64,000 nucleotides of DNA from Paralichthys olivaceus (lineage: Eukaryota; Chordata; Actinopteri; Pleuronectiformes; Paralichthyidae), in NCBI RefSeq assembly GCF_024713975.1, contig NC_091112.1, positions 12,539,501 to 12,603,500 of the forward strand, in the 5' to 3' direction. The translations under genes were made by a program, and so were the position numbers. Below are positions 1 to 13,500 of the stretch, piece by piece (position 1 is the first letter of the stretch; each line of letters opens with the position of its first letter). Below the pieces are notes generated by a model. The model saw only the letters and a list, made by a program, of their open reading frames with translations, was not told the origin of the DNA and did no database searches.

Positions 1-2466
1 ACATTTCATTGTTGATATTTTTAAATGCAAGACTTTGTATATACCAATGCAACTGAGACAACAAATGAACTGCCACGTAATCCCTCTATCTTGTTTTTTA
101 TACTTTTTGTACAGATTAAAGAAACAAGATAAAATCTGTTAGTGAACTTTAAATCTGCTGCAAAGAGCGATGCTTGCTGTTACCTAGGATTTAAGCATAC
201 TAAGCTCACTGACTGCCCGCACTACCTTCACATTATAGTCCAGACGAAAGAGTGGTATTGATCTTAAGCATTGATTGATTGATCAAACACTCCAATTAAA
301 TGATTATATTTCAAAGTAAAGAGCAAGGAACAAATTCTCCAAGTTACCTTGCCATGTCAGATAATGCACAAAGAATTTTAGCATGTAACATAGATGTAAA
401 CAATTACACACAGGACTACAAAGGCACATATACGACACAGGGGCTGACACTCTTTAAGAGGTCATTAATCATGCACACCACACATGCAGACATACAAAAA
501 CTCAAACACAACAGGCCTCGCAGAGTATAGGGACTAATGAGCCTCACACAGAGTCACAAACTTGCAGGAAGTTGTGCTTGTGGGAACATGTGCATCCCAT
601 TGTACCTCAGAGGGCAGGGATTGCTTTGGTTTAACAATTCCCTGCAGGCCCTGTAACGTGCATCACATAGACGATCCATGTGCGACATATCCTGGTAATG
701 CAACACTGCAGGAAACTAGTATGTATATGGGGCTTATCATAGTAATCGGTGTAAAAGGATAGGCTGTAATGAATAAAGATGTGAGGCAGATTTGTTCAGA
801 TTAGCCCTCCAACTGCAAGAACTTCTATCAACAGGAAATACTTGAAACAAATAACAGATTGTTGCCGTGTGTGGGGCAGGGTTGGAAATTGTGTGTGGAT
901 ACATTTGTTCATGCAGTACATGTATTTTAGCCTGTTAATTAACATGTATATGTCTATGTGTGAGCTACTTGATGTATTCTGTATGAATCAGTGTGCGGGG
1001 ATGAAGGCAGGGGGGCAAAGCAAAAGGAAGCAAAGAGGGAATGAGGAGGTGGGATTGTGTGTGTGTTATGGGGGGGGTGGTAGTTTACATGAGCAACAGC
1101 TGCTGGGATCATTAAGTGCTTTAGCTAGAGCTGGGAATCATGGATCTGGTCCATGCTTACAGACATTAGCTGTGTGCGCGCGCCTGTATATTTCTGAGTG
1201 CATGAGTGAGTGTGTTTATACACTTAGAGGGAGATGGTGAAAGAGACTCTATCCCCTCTGTGCAACACGTGTGCAGCTGTACTGACATGCCGCTGTGAGC
1301 AGTGATAGAAGACGCTCTTTGTCGCTGTATGTCATGCAGGAGATGCTGCCACAGCTTGGGTGCACCTAAATGAATAGAAGAGTGAGAAAAAACCAGCTCA
1401 GGGAACACCTGGGCCCCATGCCTGCAACCCTCTACATTCCCAGTGCTCCCCTGCTCCACTCACCCAGCTGGTTCCCATCTCAGGAGGGGGGGAAAAGGAG
1501 GGCAAGATGGAGGAAAAAGTGTGGAGGCGACAGGGGCCATTTGCAAAAACTGAAAGACTGTTCTCTGCCGAAAAAGATTGCAACAATCACAATGAAATCA
1601 GAGCTTAAGCGCACGCCACAAACAGCTGGCACTCTGAAAATGCCCCATGGACCAAATGGCTAATTACCACAACACAAACCCATCGTGCAATGTGGGAAAT
1701 GCGTTTCCGAAACATTCCTCTCTGCTTTGGGAGCACTGCAGCCTCTCTTGCCCCGACCTCCGGGGGTCACGTTCGGTCTCTGAGACCAATATGTCGAACA
1801 AGTCAGGAGGGGAGGAGTGGGGTGAGGGAGGAACGTAGAAGTTTGGGGGTTTCTGTGGACCCTGTGAGGGTCAAGACTGGAGGAAACAGAGCGAGAAAAA
1901 AGAGGAGGGGAGGTACTTGACATCTGGAAAAAATTTGAGAGTATGCTGTTGCCCTGTTGAAAGAGTGGAGAGACGGGAGGGGGAGATAGACGAATAAGGA
2001 CGTTAGTGTAAAGGATAGCATGTGTGTGTATGTGTGTATGAGGGCAATGCTTTGATCTACTCAGTCTGATAGAAACTCTGCTTGCACATAATCAGCCTCA
2101 ATCACATAATGACACTACAGAGAATGTAAGGCCTTAAGATCACTGGGCTGCACAGAAGATAATGCTCATGCTCAGGAACACAAACTCCCTGTGATAGGTT
2201 GTGCAGGGCTGCACAAAAAGATGAAAGTGAGCACAAAATTGCACATATGCACATGATCTGTGGATTAGCATCGCTGACTCTAACACAATGCACACAGAGT
2301 CACAAACAAGAGAACAGAAATGTGGGTCATTAGGAGAAAAAAGTCGTCAGGCAGTACATAGAGAGCTGAGACATGTGATCTGCAGCTGTCAACTCAGTCC
2401 CCACACGTGCAACGTCGCCCTCTGCAGACACACAGCATTATAGCATATGGAGGCAGCAGTATAGTA

Positions 2467-2640
2467 TTATTGTAATAAGCAACTGCTATCATGCTCACAA
2501 ACATTATACCTGCTAAACGTCAGCATGTTAGCATGCTGACATTAGCATTCAGCACAAAGTACCATTATGCTTAAGTATAGTCTTACAGGCTATGATGGCT
2601 GTAGATTTGTTTGATGATCTATAGCTCTCAAAATTATAAT
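2467..2640. repeat. Interspersed teleost repeat fragment (class not resolved)
   Basis: The stretch alternates TTAGCATGCTGACATTAGC-type wording with 'cacaaagtaccatta' and 'ggctgtagat'. I recall this wording as one of the frequent dispersed repeats of fish genomes. No terminal repeats or target-site duplication could be defined, so class and exact ends are open. It does not overlap any gene. Confidence 0.5.
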
Positions 2641-4108
2641 AAAAACTGATCAGTCTTAAAGCAACAACTACAGTATGAGCTATTCTGGGGGCCCAATTTA
2701 ATGAAGGGGCCCCAAATTATGTAGGCTGCTTTTAAGGCCTTTGTTATTTCAGCATATATTGTGCTCACAGGATGAATTTCTTAAAATAAAATTGTTTCAT
2801 CAGATTTACAAATGCAAATTACAAAACATTAACTAAAACATATATAATTCAGAATGATAGAAAGGAAGGGTGAGGATGGGCCTTTCATAATAACTTTTGG
2901 AAACAGCTCCCCCTAGTGGGTCAATCCATCCCAGGATCAGAGTTTAAGTTCAGTTACAGATCAAAGACCAAATTTTGAATTTGCAGCAAGTCGCCTTGTT
3001 GTGTGTTGCTTTTGACTTTCTCAAAGTATCATTATTCTTTTTCTAAAATAAGACTTAAGCTGTGCTAGCTATTGGTGGAAAATATTTGAAAGTCAGCCTC
3101 AGTGTGTAGTGAGTGTTGTGAGTGGTGTGTTTTTAGTTTTGCTCACTGTATCCATATACGTGTAGACAGGCGTGTTTCAAAAAGAGGATCTTTATTATCA
3201 GGTATGCAAGGGTGTGTTCCCTTGTGCATGCAAGGAGGACTCTAATGGTTTGGACAATGAACAGTTCTGTATTATGAAATCAATAACAATCTTCTCTTCC
3301 TCGTTGTTCTACTTCCATCATCAGACCATTACACGTCAGCAGTCAACTACCTACATTCCTACAAAGCACTGCCATGAGTTTTCTTGTTCTTGGTTTCTGG
3401 ACACACCCCAGCTCTGACTCTTCCTTTCCAAAGATTTTTTTCCCCTCCTCATTTTTATGTTTTCCCTTCCGTCTGTTGCCATAGAAATAAGCCCAGACAG
3501 GAAGTGACAACCTCATGCCCATGCAAAGGAGGAAATTTGCTTTGTTGGGTAAACATATTCAAGCATGAAGGTGGATTAGAATGCTGCAAGGATAATGGAA
3601 GTGAACTGACCCAGCAGGGAAGAATACACAAGGAAAATGACTTTGTCTGAGAAAGACAGACACTGAGTGGAAACACACAAACACATGCTCATGGCTTACC
3701 CAGATGCTCATTCCGCCTGGGTGCAATCACACAACTTCTATCACTTACTCATCATTTCAGACAACAGTTAGCACTTGTGGGTAAAGACATCTTTTGCAAC
3801 CAGGGTTTCTGAGGAGGCACAAAACAATCTGTCATTGGAATTTGCGCCATGTTGTGAAGCAACGTGACCAGACAGATTATTAGGACATACTGTTTTCCCA
3901 CTGGTTTATACACAACGTGCTCCTAATAACACATCACTGGTAATAACATCAAAATAATAAAATAACTAAATAACAAAAGTGACAATTGTCAAATCATGTG
4001 TCTGTAATGAATGCAAGAATAGCGATTAGCAACTAAATATTCCCTGGTTACAGCAACAATAGACCTGCTTTGTCTTTGTCCTTGGTACAGTGGCCCTGAA
4101 GTACAAAT

Positions 4109-4157
4109 CACAACAGCAAAAAACAAATAATAAAACAGGAAACAAGAAAACATAATG
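4109..4157 (-). repeat. Inverted arm related to the 20-bp minisatellite
   Basis: The reverse complement of this A-rich segment closely resembles 4,229-4,277 inside the minisatellite downstream: the shared words are ATGTTTTCT, TTCCTGTT and TTTTTTGCTGTTGTG. The two arms are about 70 bases apart and could pair as a hairpin in single-stranded DNA or RNA. The match is by eye and imperfect in the middle. Confidence 0.6.
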
Positions 4158-4190
4158 GTACATTTCATAAACTTCAGTCAAAAAAGGTTT

Positions 4191-4350
4191 TGTTGTGTTT
4201 TCTTATTGGTTGTAGTGTTCTCTCATTTGCCCTTATGTTTTCTCACTTCCTGTTGAGTTCTCTTTTTTGCTGTTGTGCTTTCTTATTTACCAGTGTGTTT
4301 TGTAATTTGGTGATGTGTTTTGTGATTTGTTGATGTATTTTGTGATTTCA
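4191..4350. repeat. Degenerate 20-bp minisatellite, 8 units
   Basis: Eight consecutive 20-bp units fit without indels: 4191, 4211, 4231, 4251, 4271, 4291, 4311 and 4331. Each has a TGT/TGA-TGTG start, a T-rich TTTTCT or TTTTGT core and an ATTTG-like end. The last three units are most alike (TGATGTGTTTTGTGATTTGT type). It lies about 400 bases upstream of the osbpl3 promoter region. The family name is unknown to me. Confidence 0.75.
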
Positions 4351-4689
4351 ACCTCCTTACGCTTTGCTCAAAACAGACACAAGCTTTAGGTAATTGTTAA
4401 GGGACCCTTTTCACTTGATGATAATAGAATAATAGATAAATACTATGACAAGTGACAATTACGGGGGGGAAATACGTTATTTTGTTGCATCCCTGATTTT
4501 CTTAATGTACATTATCTGTAACTTGATCGTTTGAGTTTCTCTGACTTTTGAAGCTATGGGCTATACACATGTGAGTATAAGTAGCACTGTAGTTTACCTC
4601 ACACAATAATACATGAAAACAATACCTAACTAAATCTGTGTTCACGTCACTTTACGTCACTTTAACAGCTGGAATTTACGACTCACACC

Positions 4690-4969
4690 TTCCTCTTTTT
4701 CCTTCGCATTGTTGCCTACGTCACATTTACGCTCTGTTTAAAACGACTGGGGCCCGAAGAATCCGCCTCTGCTTTTTACCCCGCCTCCTTTGCTAAACCA
4801 TCGATTGCGATTGGCTGTGACGAGCGCCACTCTCTTCCGCCCACCGAGCCAACCCCTCCCCGTCCACAACGCGTCGCTCGGTCAGTGCAGCGAGGATCCT
4901 GAAGTCCGTCAGCCGCCGTGAGTGTCTCCTCCACCGGGGTGAAGATGCTGTAGCCGTCGCCGCGGAACC
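4690..4969 (+). promoter_or_regulatory. osbpl3: Probable osbpl3 promoter and non-coding first exon
   Basis: Base composition changes sharply to CpG-rich sequence, unlike the flanking AT-rich DNA. GC-box-like CCGCCTCC words occur near 4,782 and an inverted CCAAT (ATTGG) near 4,809. A good splice donor, CCG|GTAAGC-like, ends a candidate non-coding exon at 4,969, and no other CpG-rich promoter lies before the first coding exon at 10,518. A minimal upstream frame, ATG-CTG-TAG, sits at 4,945-4,953, inside the candidate exon. The transcription start is not defined, and the CpG-rich zone extends to about 5,110, so an alternative start there is possible. Assignment to osbpl3 is inference from position. 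Confidence 0.5.
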
Positions 4970-7900
4970 GTAAGCTTTTATTTTCACTAACACCCGGGAC
5001 TGGTGGGAGTTTGCACCCCTGTGTGTCTGGCTGTTACCGCCTCACTTCCGGGTGAATTCAGCGGCGGAGTTGACAGCGGCTCCGGGTCGTGTGTGTGTGT
5101 GTGACTGCTGAAATGAGACACCGCTCTCGATAGAATAGTTAATGGACTTCCTCCTGACGTGTCCCGCCTCGGTTAATGTGTGTGTGTGTCCGTGCATCGT
5201 GTTTATTGTGAGTTTTTTTTTTGTCGAGGCTGTAAAACGAGCACATGTTTTATTGCTGGACATGTTGTTCAAGTTTGAATCAGGGCGGCGGACACCTGTG
5301 TTTCTCTCTCCGTGGAGTTTGCCCCCATTAGGAACTGTTTCATTCCTGGTTCCTGTGCTGACAGGGCACAAACTCATTCACCACTTACTCAGTGAGTTCA
5401 AATTACACACGGAGATTCAGTTCAGGATGTAATCTTGCTAGTCCGGTTTGATTGAATTCATCCAGAGTTGCTGTCTGTTGAGTGACTTTCAGTAATGGCT
5501 GTGTTTTTATTTTATGTAAACACAGATCTGTGTGTCTCCTACAGGATTACATGAACTGAGAAGTACATCTACACAAACAGGCAACTGTTTAGATTTGAGT
5601 AGTTTTCTATAAATTTAAATAGAACCAGACCCAATGGATTCTTTTGGACCCGAAATCGATATTTTCGATATCGATATTTTGTCCAAAATAAATAAAAAGG
5701 CAATCATTCCTAAGATGTTGTCATGAAACCCTTACGACAATTAAATGTAATTGAGGCTTTTATATTTTAAAGTTTTGCTATAAACCTTATATTATTTTAT
5801 ATATATTTTTATTATTATTATTAGTGATTAGAACACAGAATGACTGAAAGACTCAATTCATCACCCAACCTTAATAATAATGGGTGAACTATTGTATTTG
5901 GTTTCACACTGTGTGCTAGATATAGTATATGTCTATAGGTTTATACCTGAGAGGAAATAATGAAGGAATCAATATGGCTTAAACTACAAATCATTTCTCT
6001 CTAAAAAGCATAATCCACTGTCAGTGGCACTGTGATTAGTGTATAAAATATCTGACAAAAATAATCTGCAGCTATTTTTAATGCAAAGCAATGATGTGTG
6101 TGAGTAAGTTTGTAACAAAAAAAAGATTATCTTTTTCCAGCCTCTCTGATGTGAGTATGTTCCTATTAATATCATTTTAAACAGAATATCTTTGGGGTTT
6201 GGTCTGTTAGGTGAAGATGTTACCCTGGGCTCTGGGGATTTGGGAACTTTCTGACATTTCATTGCCCTAATGGTTAATCAACTAGATAATTGATAATTGA
6301 AACTAACTGAGGATAAATGGAAGTTTAGTTGCAGAAGTATGCAGAACCGTAACAAGAAGAGTCCGTCCAGCTATCCAGCCGCCCATGTGTTGGTATTCAT
6401 CTGCTCTGTTGAAGTGACCTTTAACAAGATGTAGAGAAATCAATGCAAGCTCCACGGGTCTGCCCACCGCTTGCACTCTAGTGAGCAAAAGCTAAAGAGG
6501 ATTTTGTCACAGGCATAAGTTTCAAGTCCTTGGACTGATCACTGTCCAGCCAAAATATTTCTCCCTGCTGCAACATTTCTGAGCATAAACATCCAGCGTG
6601 GCCAACGTGACTCAGCGAGTTATCTCTGTGTCACTCTCCCCTTTTACACAACACCCACTTAAAAGCTGGTAAATACAGAGCACTCCTGCCTTGACTAATA
6701 CTCCAAGTGGCCACTCCGAGAACAGCACGCCTGTTACCTCTTATGGTTTCATAAGGTTATAGGATGCCTTACTTCGAGCCACGCTGGCTTGTCGACACAG
6801 AGACTCATGCAAAATCACATTTCTGCTGGTAGCGGCACAGGTTCTATAAATAGTAGAATGTTTATGCCCTCAGATTTTTCATAAAGAACAATCTGAATAT
6901 ATTCTTGCCTTCGTTTTTTTGTATCCATAGCAACCCGTGATTGAGCAGTAACACAATGTGTCCCTTGTCTCAGCAGGAAAGAGACAGAAATACATCTTTT
7001 GTAATGCAGCTTTTCAAAAAATGCCTGGGCCAGAAATCTATGGGCATGCTAGTTTTCAAGCCTCTTCTCTTCCAGTTTCTCTTTGAGTGCACTTCAAAGT
7101 AACTGACAATTGAATGTCACATTGAGGCAACTTTTTACCTCTTTTATCACTCCCTGATGCCCGCATTAGTTTTACTCTGCCTGCAGATACAGGCACTGTG
7201 CAACTTTCAGATGAAAAATGTTGTTTAACAAGCCAGTGCTATTAACAGCTACAGTCTGTCAGAGATGAGATCAGAGGTCAGATAAGCTCCTGCCACCATC
7301 CAATCAGAAATCATATGCTGTCACACATCCATCACACTATTTTGTTATAGAATTTGGGTTTGGTTGTATGAAATAACCAGATAATGTTGCCAGATGTGCA
7401 TCTATTTAATGCAGGCTTTCGGCCTGATAATCAGTGGATCATGCACAGCTTTAACTCCATAAATCTATGAAGAAGCTTTACCGGAAGAGTCTGCTGCTTT
7501 ATTATATGGAGAGTCACAGATGGGCCATCATCGCTGACCTTTTTGCCATCCCACTCTGCCAGTAATGGAGTAATCAGAACGATGTACAACTATGTGGACA
7601 TTCAGTTTGACTGCAGTCCTGCGGCTGCAAGGATGTGTTTAGTCAGAAAGCAGATGGACTGGCTGCTAAGTCAATGCATGAGTGTTTGTCATGCCAGGAC
7701 TGCAAACTCCAGCCCGACAATTTCCCGGCTTCAGCCATGTTGCCTTAAGAGACTGTCGCGGAAATGACAGAGGAGGGTTCCATTCATGTAAGCCATGGGG
7801 CTTTCTATAAATATAAACTAAATGTGTTGCCTGTAGTCATCTTCAACTCAAAAAGTAAACTGGATTGTTGTTGAATTTTATTCAATCTTTGAATCTATCT

Positions 7901-10474
7901 TCTAATTAATACATCTAGAAATCTCTGTATGTGGTTTGCATGTCTCGTTCATCTTCTGGCCTTCACTCTTGTATGGGGTGTGTATTTTTTTAATGGGCTA
8001 CAGGAAGTGTAGTGTCCAATTTGGTGTGATTTGGACACATGATACATTCAAGGTTAATAAACTCTGAATAAACAGGAGATCAGAGCTCTGTATCGACTGG
8101 GACTCATAATATAAATGACATTGTCACTCACAACAACCGTGCGTTCACTACAACGGGCGCATTCCCGATTCTCCAGTTTGGGTTTCTGTATACTGAGTGG
8201 AGCCTTACTGGGCTTTGAATAAACAAGTGAACAGCTGTTTGTACAGCAGCACTGCCCCAACTTCAGGGTTCTGTGGACTGAGTCCTGCAGCCAGTTTTTA
8301 CATGCAGTTCAGAAAGAAAGCTGCAACCAGCATTGCCACAGCCAAATAAACAGTCCATTCAAAACAGGCTGGTTTAGAACAAGCACTTGCTTTTTGATTT
8401 AGTCTGTCTAAAAGCTGCAGTCCTGAGAAATTCAGTCTGTATGTCTTTGTTGTTGCAGTGTTTGTTGGAGCAAAGCTTTATTTTGTAAGTTGTTTAAGAG
8501 GTGGGCCTTTCCAGAAGGCTTGGTATTTCGGTTGCTATGAATGAGACAAGTGGAAGGAAAACTCCCCTCAGTGTAGTGAAAGAAAAAACGCACTATTAAT
8601 AATTGACTCTAATTATGCAAGGCCGAAGGCAAAACCCCTGCCACTTCTAGTCTTACAGTGCCGGAGTGTACGATATTACAGTAATCACTCAGTCGAGGTA
8701 AGTAGGGCACTCGACAGGATGTTCAGAGACTCTCATCTCCCAGGTTCATCTACAGATTTCACTGCACATCCATGGCAGGACCTATTACACACATTAACAC
8801 ACAGCTTCCACGCGATCTTTTAAGCCAGTGAGACGCACAAAGTAGTGACCCTTGAAACAGAAATGTGTGCATCTGTGCTCAGGTCATGTTTGAGGCTGTG
8901 CTCTAAAGAAGTGTGCTATTTCAAAGTTTGATGAACATGTTATGTAAAGCGGTGCATGGTGCTGCTGCCCTTACTCACCACTTATTGTGTGTATAATCAT
9001 GGGTGTATTCTTGGAAGAATTCAGCCAAGGCTGGAAATGTTCCATTGAGGCCTTGAGCTCTTACAATGTGCTGCATGTCCTGAATGTTTTATGGCTGTAT
9101 GCCTCTTTTGTAATTTAAAGTCTACATACTCACAGATGTGTTCACACTATGCAGGAGTGATGTTTAATGAATTCCTGAACTCAATTTGTATCTGTAAAGC
9201 TTCAGACAGCAAAGCACTGCAGGCATGTCACTGCTTGAACACAACAGCTTGTTGAGACAATTCAATCTCCCCAAGTTTATCAATTGAAACTTTTTCAAGA
9301 AAATGTTGTCTGTCCTTTTAGTCTCTTCAGAGCCACAAAGTAAGCAAGTATGTGAAATCATCCAAGTGCTCCTGTCTGCTTTTAGCCGCGTGTTGACGGT
9401 AGCTAGCCGTGTGTTATGGTGTGTCTGGGGTATCGAGGCATGGAGCACATTCTTTCCTGTTGATGACTCATGTTTAGGGCTTGGTACTGACTGTAAGCGG
9501 AGCCCCTGGGAACTGTAGAACAAACACAAATACACACAAACCTAAACTACCCGACTGTTTGCACATGTACATATCGGCATGCTTAAAAATCAACTGTTTA
9601 TACACATTTGCATGCATGTGAGCACAGACAAAGACCACAGGCATTCCCTTACAGTGTTTTTCCAACAGACAGGGATGTGCCTGGCTCACATGACCAGTAC
9701 ACGTCCACACAGCCACATTGACTCCAGTCTTAAAGAGTATCAGCATACACAGAAAGTGGCTGTAAAACACATATAGGCGCAACATATCGCATACAGTACA
9801 AGTAGGGGAAGGCCATGATGTTACATCACATTATCTCACCTCATAAAACACTACAGCTCTGTGATTATGTAAAGTCATATAACAAAGCTCTTACTAAATA
9901 TTGGTGAGTTTAGACAGTTTTTATGATCATGCACTCCAGCAGAGGCTGGGATTCACAACATTTATTCAGCACATGAAAGAACTGTATAAAATTTAAATCT
10001 CAAATGTTCGAAGAGGAGATGGCTGGGGAGGAATTTGCTGGAAGTGAGCCAGTGGTTGAGGTTAGTTAAAGATCCAGTAGATCATATGCAGATTTGTATG
10101 ATACTCTGCATGTTCCAGTGTGAATTGTAGCCTGAAACCTGAAATGTATGTGTTCATGATAAAGGCTTATTGGCCTCTCATGTATTTTTATTTAGGATAT
10201 TTCTGTCCTGCTTCCTTAAAACAAAGCTGCTTTGGACTTTGGGGATTTTATATCCACAGTTAGGCTGTGGAGAGACACAGTGAGTAAGTGATTCCTAGGT
10301 TTTTATTTGTCAGTTCCTGTGTGTTGCTTCTGTTCTCTTATTAAAATGTGCTGCTCTGACATCACTTTGTTTTAACCTTTCTCGTCAGTGCTGACTGTTG
10401 TGGCGTGGCCTTCAAAGGTCAGAGTGATGCTCCTGGCGGCTTCGCTGTGATCTGCGTTACTGCGGTTTTCACAG
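4970..10474 (+). other. osbpl3: osbpl3 intron 1 (non-coding)
   Basis: This AT-rich stretch runs from the candidate non-coding exon to the first coding exon. I see no supported coding exon on either strand. It holds a palindromic ATCGATATTTTCGATATCGAT-like patch near 5,655 and short AT-rich runs, and is otherwise unremarkable. Its status as an intron depends on the CpG-rich zone at 4.7-5.0 kb being the osbpl3 promoter. Confidence 0.5.
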
Positions 10475-10517
10475 AAACACAACAACAGTGGGTACAAGGA
10501 GGTGAAGTCGCAAGAAG

Positions 10518-13500
10518 ATGACATCGCCATCGCCCACTCACAGCGACAGCAGCAGCTCCTCCAAACAAGACAGCAACCAGGTGTGATTGTGGTTCTACAC
10601 GTGTCGATATGTCTGTGTGAATAAAAAGTACGCATTTCAGCATTTGTTTTTCCTCTCACTTCATACTAACCTCAGATTTGCTCATTTGAAATACACTGTA
10701 CTGCAGTGTCCCTTAGGATATGAAGCAGGTTAGATATAATTGATTTATGTTTGTAATTAAACCACACAAGCAAACCACACCCTTTATAAAGAGCTTCAAG
10801 TGAAATAAAACAGTTTTGACAACTGATATTGCAGTTACCACAGTATTGCACCTCAAGGAGACTCACATTCAGGTTCATTTTAATTTGTATTATTACTTGA
10901 AAAGGTTTACACGCTCTAAAGTTCAGAAAATACATCACTTTCCTCGTACTGTCCATTGTCGTAGTCCCTGTTTTCAGCCTATATCTGAAACCCTGTCTCT
11001 GATAAAGCCCAGTCTGCTCTGATTAGTCAGCTGGTCCACTCTGTTGTGACTGGTCAATCACTTCCAGCGCATGTAGGAAATGTGGGCCCCTGCTCTCGCT
11101 GTACCTGGCTTTGTTAGAGGGCATGCCAGACTAGCCGCTGGGAATGCATTATGCAAATGTGTGGCATTGTGACTTCACCATGGTGAGGTGCTATGACGAT
11201 GGCTGTTTAACTTTGCAGACTTTTTACCTACAAAAAAACCTATAAAACATTAGAAGACAGAACATTTTAAATAAAGCATTGTGACGATGATGACAATATT
11301 TTTCCTGATTACACTTTATATGTTGTGTTATAACTTTGTCATTTAGCTGTCTAACCCATGCAGTAATAAATATCCTCGTATGTCTCGCTCCAGGACAGCT
11401 GGGAGATTGTGGAGGGGCTCCGAGGGGTTCCTGCCAGCATGCAGGAGCCTGACAGGCAGGAGGGTTTCCTGCTCAAGAGGAGGAAGTGGCCCATGAAGGG
11501 ATGGCATAAGGTCAGTACCTGACCTGTCCAGTTAAAACTCCAGACAGCAGCAACAGCAGTGAGGCACCACATGTTACATAACACTCACCCTGGTGCCATC
11601 TCATAATGAACCCCTCAGCTTTTTAATACAGATACATGTCAGACAATGAGCTGCAGTTTGCTCACATTCTGAGGTTGTTTATATATATTTTTATGTGTGA
11701 GCAGACTTTTTTTAATATCCTGCACTGTGATCATCGTGTGTAGTTGTGCTTCTTAACGCCTGGGCCACATGCATGTGCAGCGCCTGTGTGTTGCAGAATG
11801 CGTTGCTTTTCATTTAGCCCCACCAGGTTACCACCAGCAGCCACACTGCTTGCATGAGCCAAGCATACTGTTGAGTCCTTGCATGTAGTTGTGTACATAG
11901 ACTTTTATTCAAGGAAATACAGTAGTCATACCAGAAACCTCCCTTAGCAACTCTGCAGCAAACATGCTCCCTATGTGGACAACAGACCTGTGTGAGACGA
12001 AGTGAGGCCCAGGCGTAAGACGAAGCATGTTATTTCCATTAATACTTCTACTTTTTGAGAGAAGTACTGTTCACTAGTTTGATTTTACTTTCTTTCCCTC
12101 TGGTATCCAGACTGAACCAACAATGCTTTAACTCCACCCTAAATCTCCAACTAGAGTTCTAACCTGCTTTCTTTTAATACCTCCAAGCTATTTCTGCATT
12201 TCCTCCCCTTCACCATTATAATCCTCTTTATTTCCTTCTTTTCATACTTTTATATTTCCTGCTGATTATACTGTAACCCTGACTCATCTTCCTCCCCCTC
12301 TTCTCTCTGTGAGTGTGTTCATGCATACATGGCAACTTCTGTCTTGCAACATGACAGATTTACCACATTTATAGACAATATTCTAACCCCAAAGGAGACT
12401 TCACGTAATGTCAAAGTATAGTCTTTTCCATTGTAAAACTGAAGTGAGCAAACTGTGCTTGTAAACTCTGGTTATTATATCACTTGCTTCATGGCTGCTG
12501 TTTTGAAATTTAAAAGGTAAAGTCAAGGGCATGTTGAGTTATTGGTGCAAAACTGCATAATGTCTGCATACCTTCCTTTTTACTGGGGTCTTATTTTATA
12601 ACCAAAGAGTGCAATAAATCTATTATTCCAGAAGGGCAACAAATGGACAGCGTATGAATGAATGCAGACTGAGTTTGTTTTCTTCCCACATAGAGATACT
12701 TTCTGTTGGAGAAAGGCATCTTGAAGTATGCAAAGCGTGGAACTGATGTAGGTATTGCATCAAGATCATAATGTGTTTGTCGATCTATGATTTTTTTTTT
12801 CTCCTTTCTTTAGAATGCAGACTTGTTGATTTCACATTCAGATCTTGTGATTCTTTCACCCAAAACAATGTACTTGCACTCAAACTATTGCTTAAACACA
12901 GTGCCTGCGCTCCAGCTTCAGCTCTTTCACGGTAGGAGCGTGTTTGTTTTACTTCTTTGAGATTCCTGTAACCGCCGGTATTGGACAACGAGGGGTGGGA
13001 CAATTTTTAATTGTCAACACCACACCAGGCATTTTATTGGTCGGTGAATTTTGACAGATTTGTTGCAGAAAAAAACCAAGAGCATTACAAATTCTGAACA
13101 TGAAATCAATAAGTCCTGTTCTCTTATTGTAAGACCATGCTCTTGAGTAAAGATGGGGGGGGGGGGCATTCTTACACAGAAACATGTTAACAAAGTTGTT
13201 TTTGCACAGCTGAAGAAGGGAAAGCTTCATGGCTGCATAGATGTCGGCCTGTCTGTCATGTCAATAAAGAAAAAAGCCATGTGCATTGACCTGGACACAG
13301 GGGATAACATCTATCACCTAAAGGTATTGTACTGTATATGAGCCAAGTCTATTTGTCTCAACACCTACACGTTGTCTTCCTTATATTTCCTGTGTCTGCT
13401 TCCTACAAACACACTCACTGCACTTTTCTCCAAGTTGCCGCTCCTAATATGACTTTATGGCACCCAGGTGAAGTCTCCGGAGCTGTTCGAGGAGTGGGTG

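Larger units (their letters stand above)
1..4680. other. Intergenic DNA upstream of osbpl3
   Basis: No coding exon is supported here on either strand; the open frames are short, low in family-like content and not bounded by plausible splice sites. The first 130 bases are AT-rich and carry an ATTAAA at 115-120, which could be the end of a 3' untranslated region from a + strand gene beyond the left edge, but nothing proves it. A common fish-type interspersed repeat with GCATGCTGACATTAGCAT wording lies near 2,467-2,640, GT-rich short runs occur near 2,020-2,040, and a minisatellite lies at 4,191-4,350. Confidence 0.6.
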
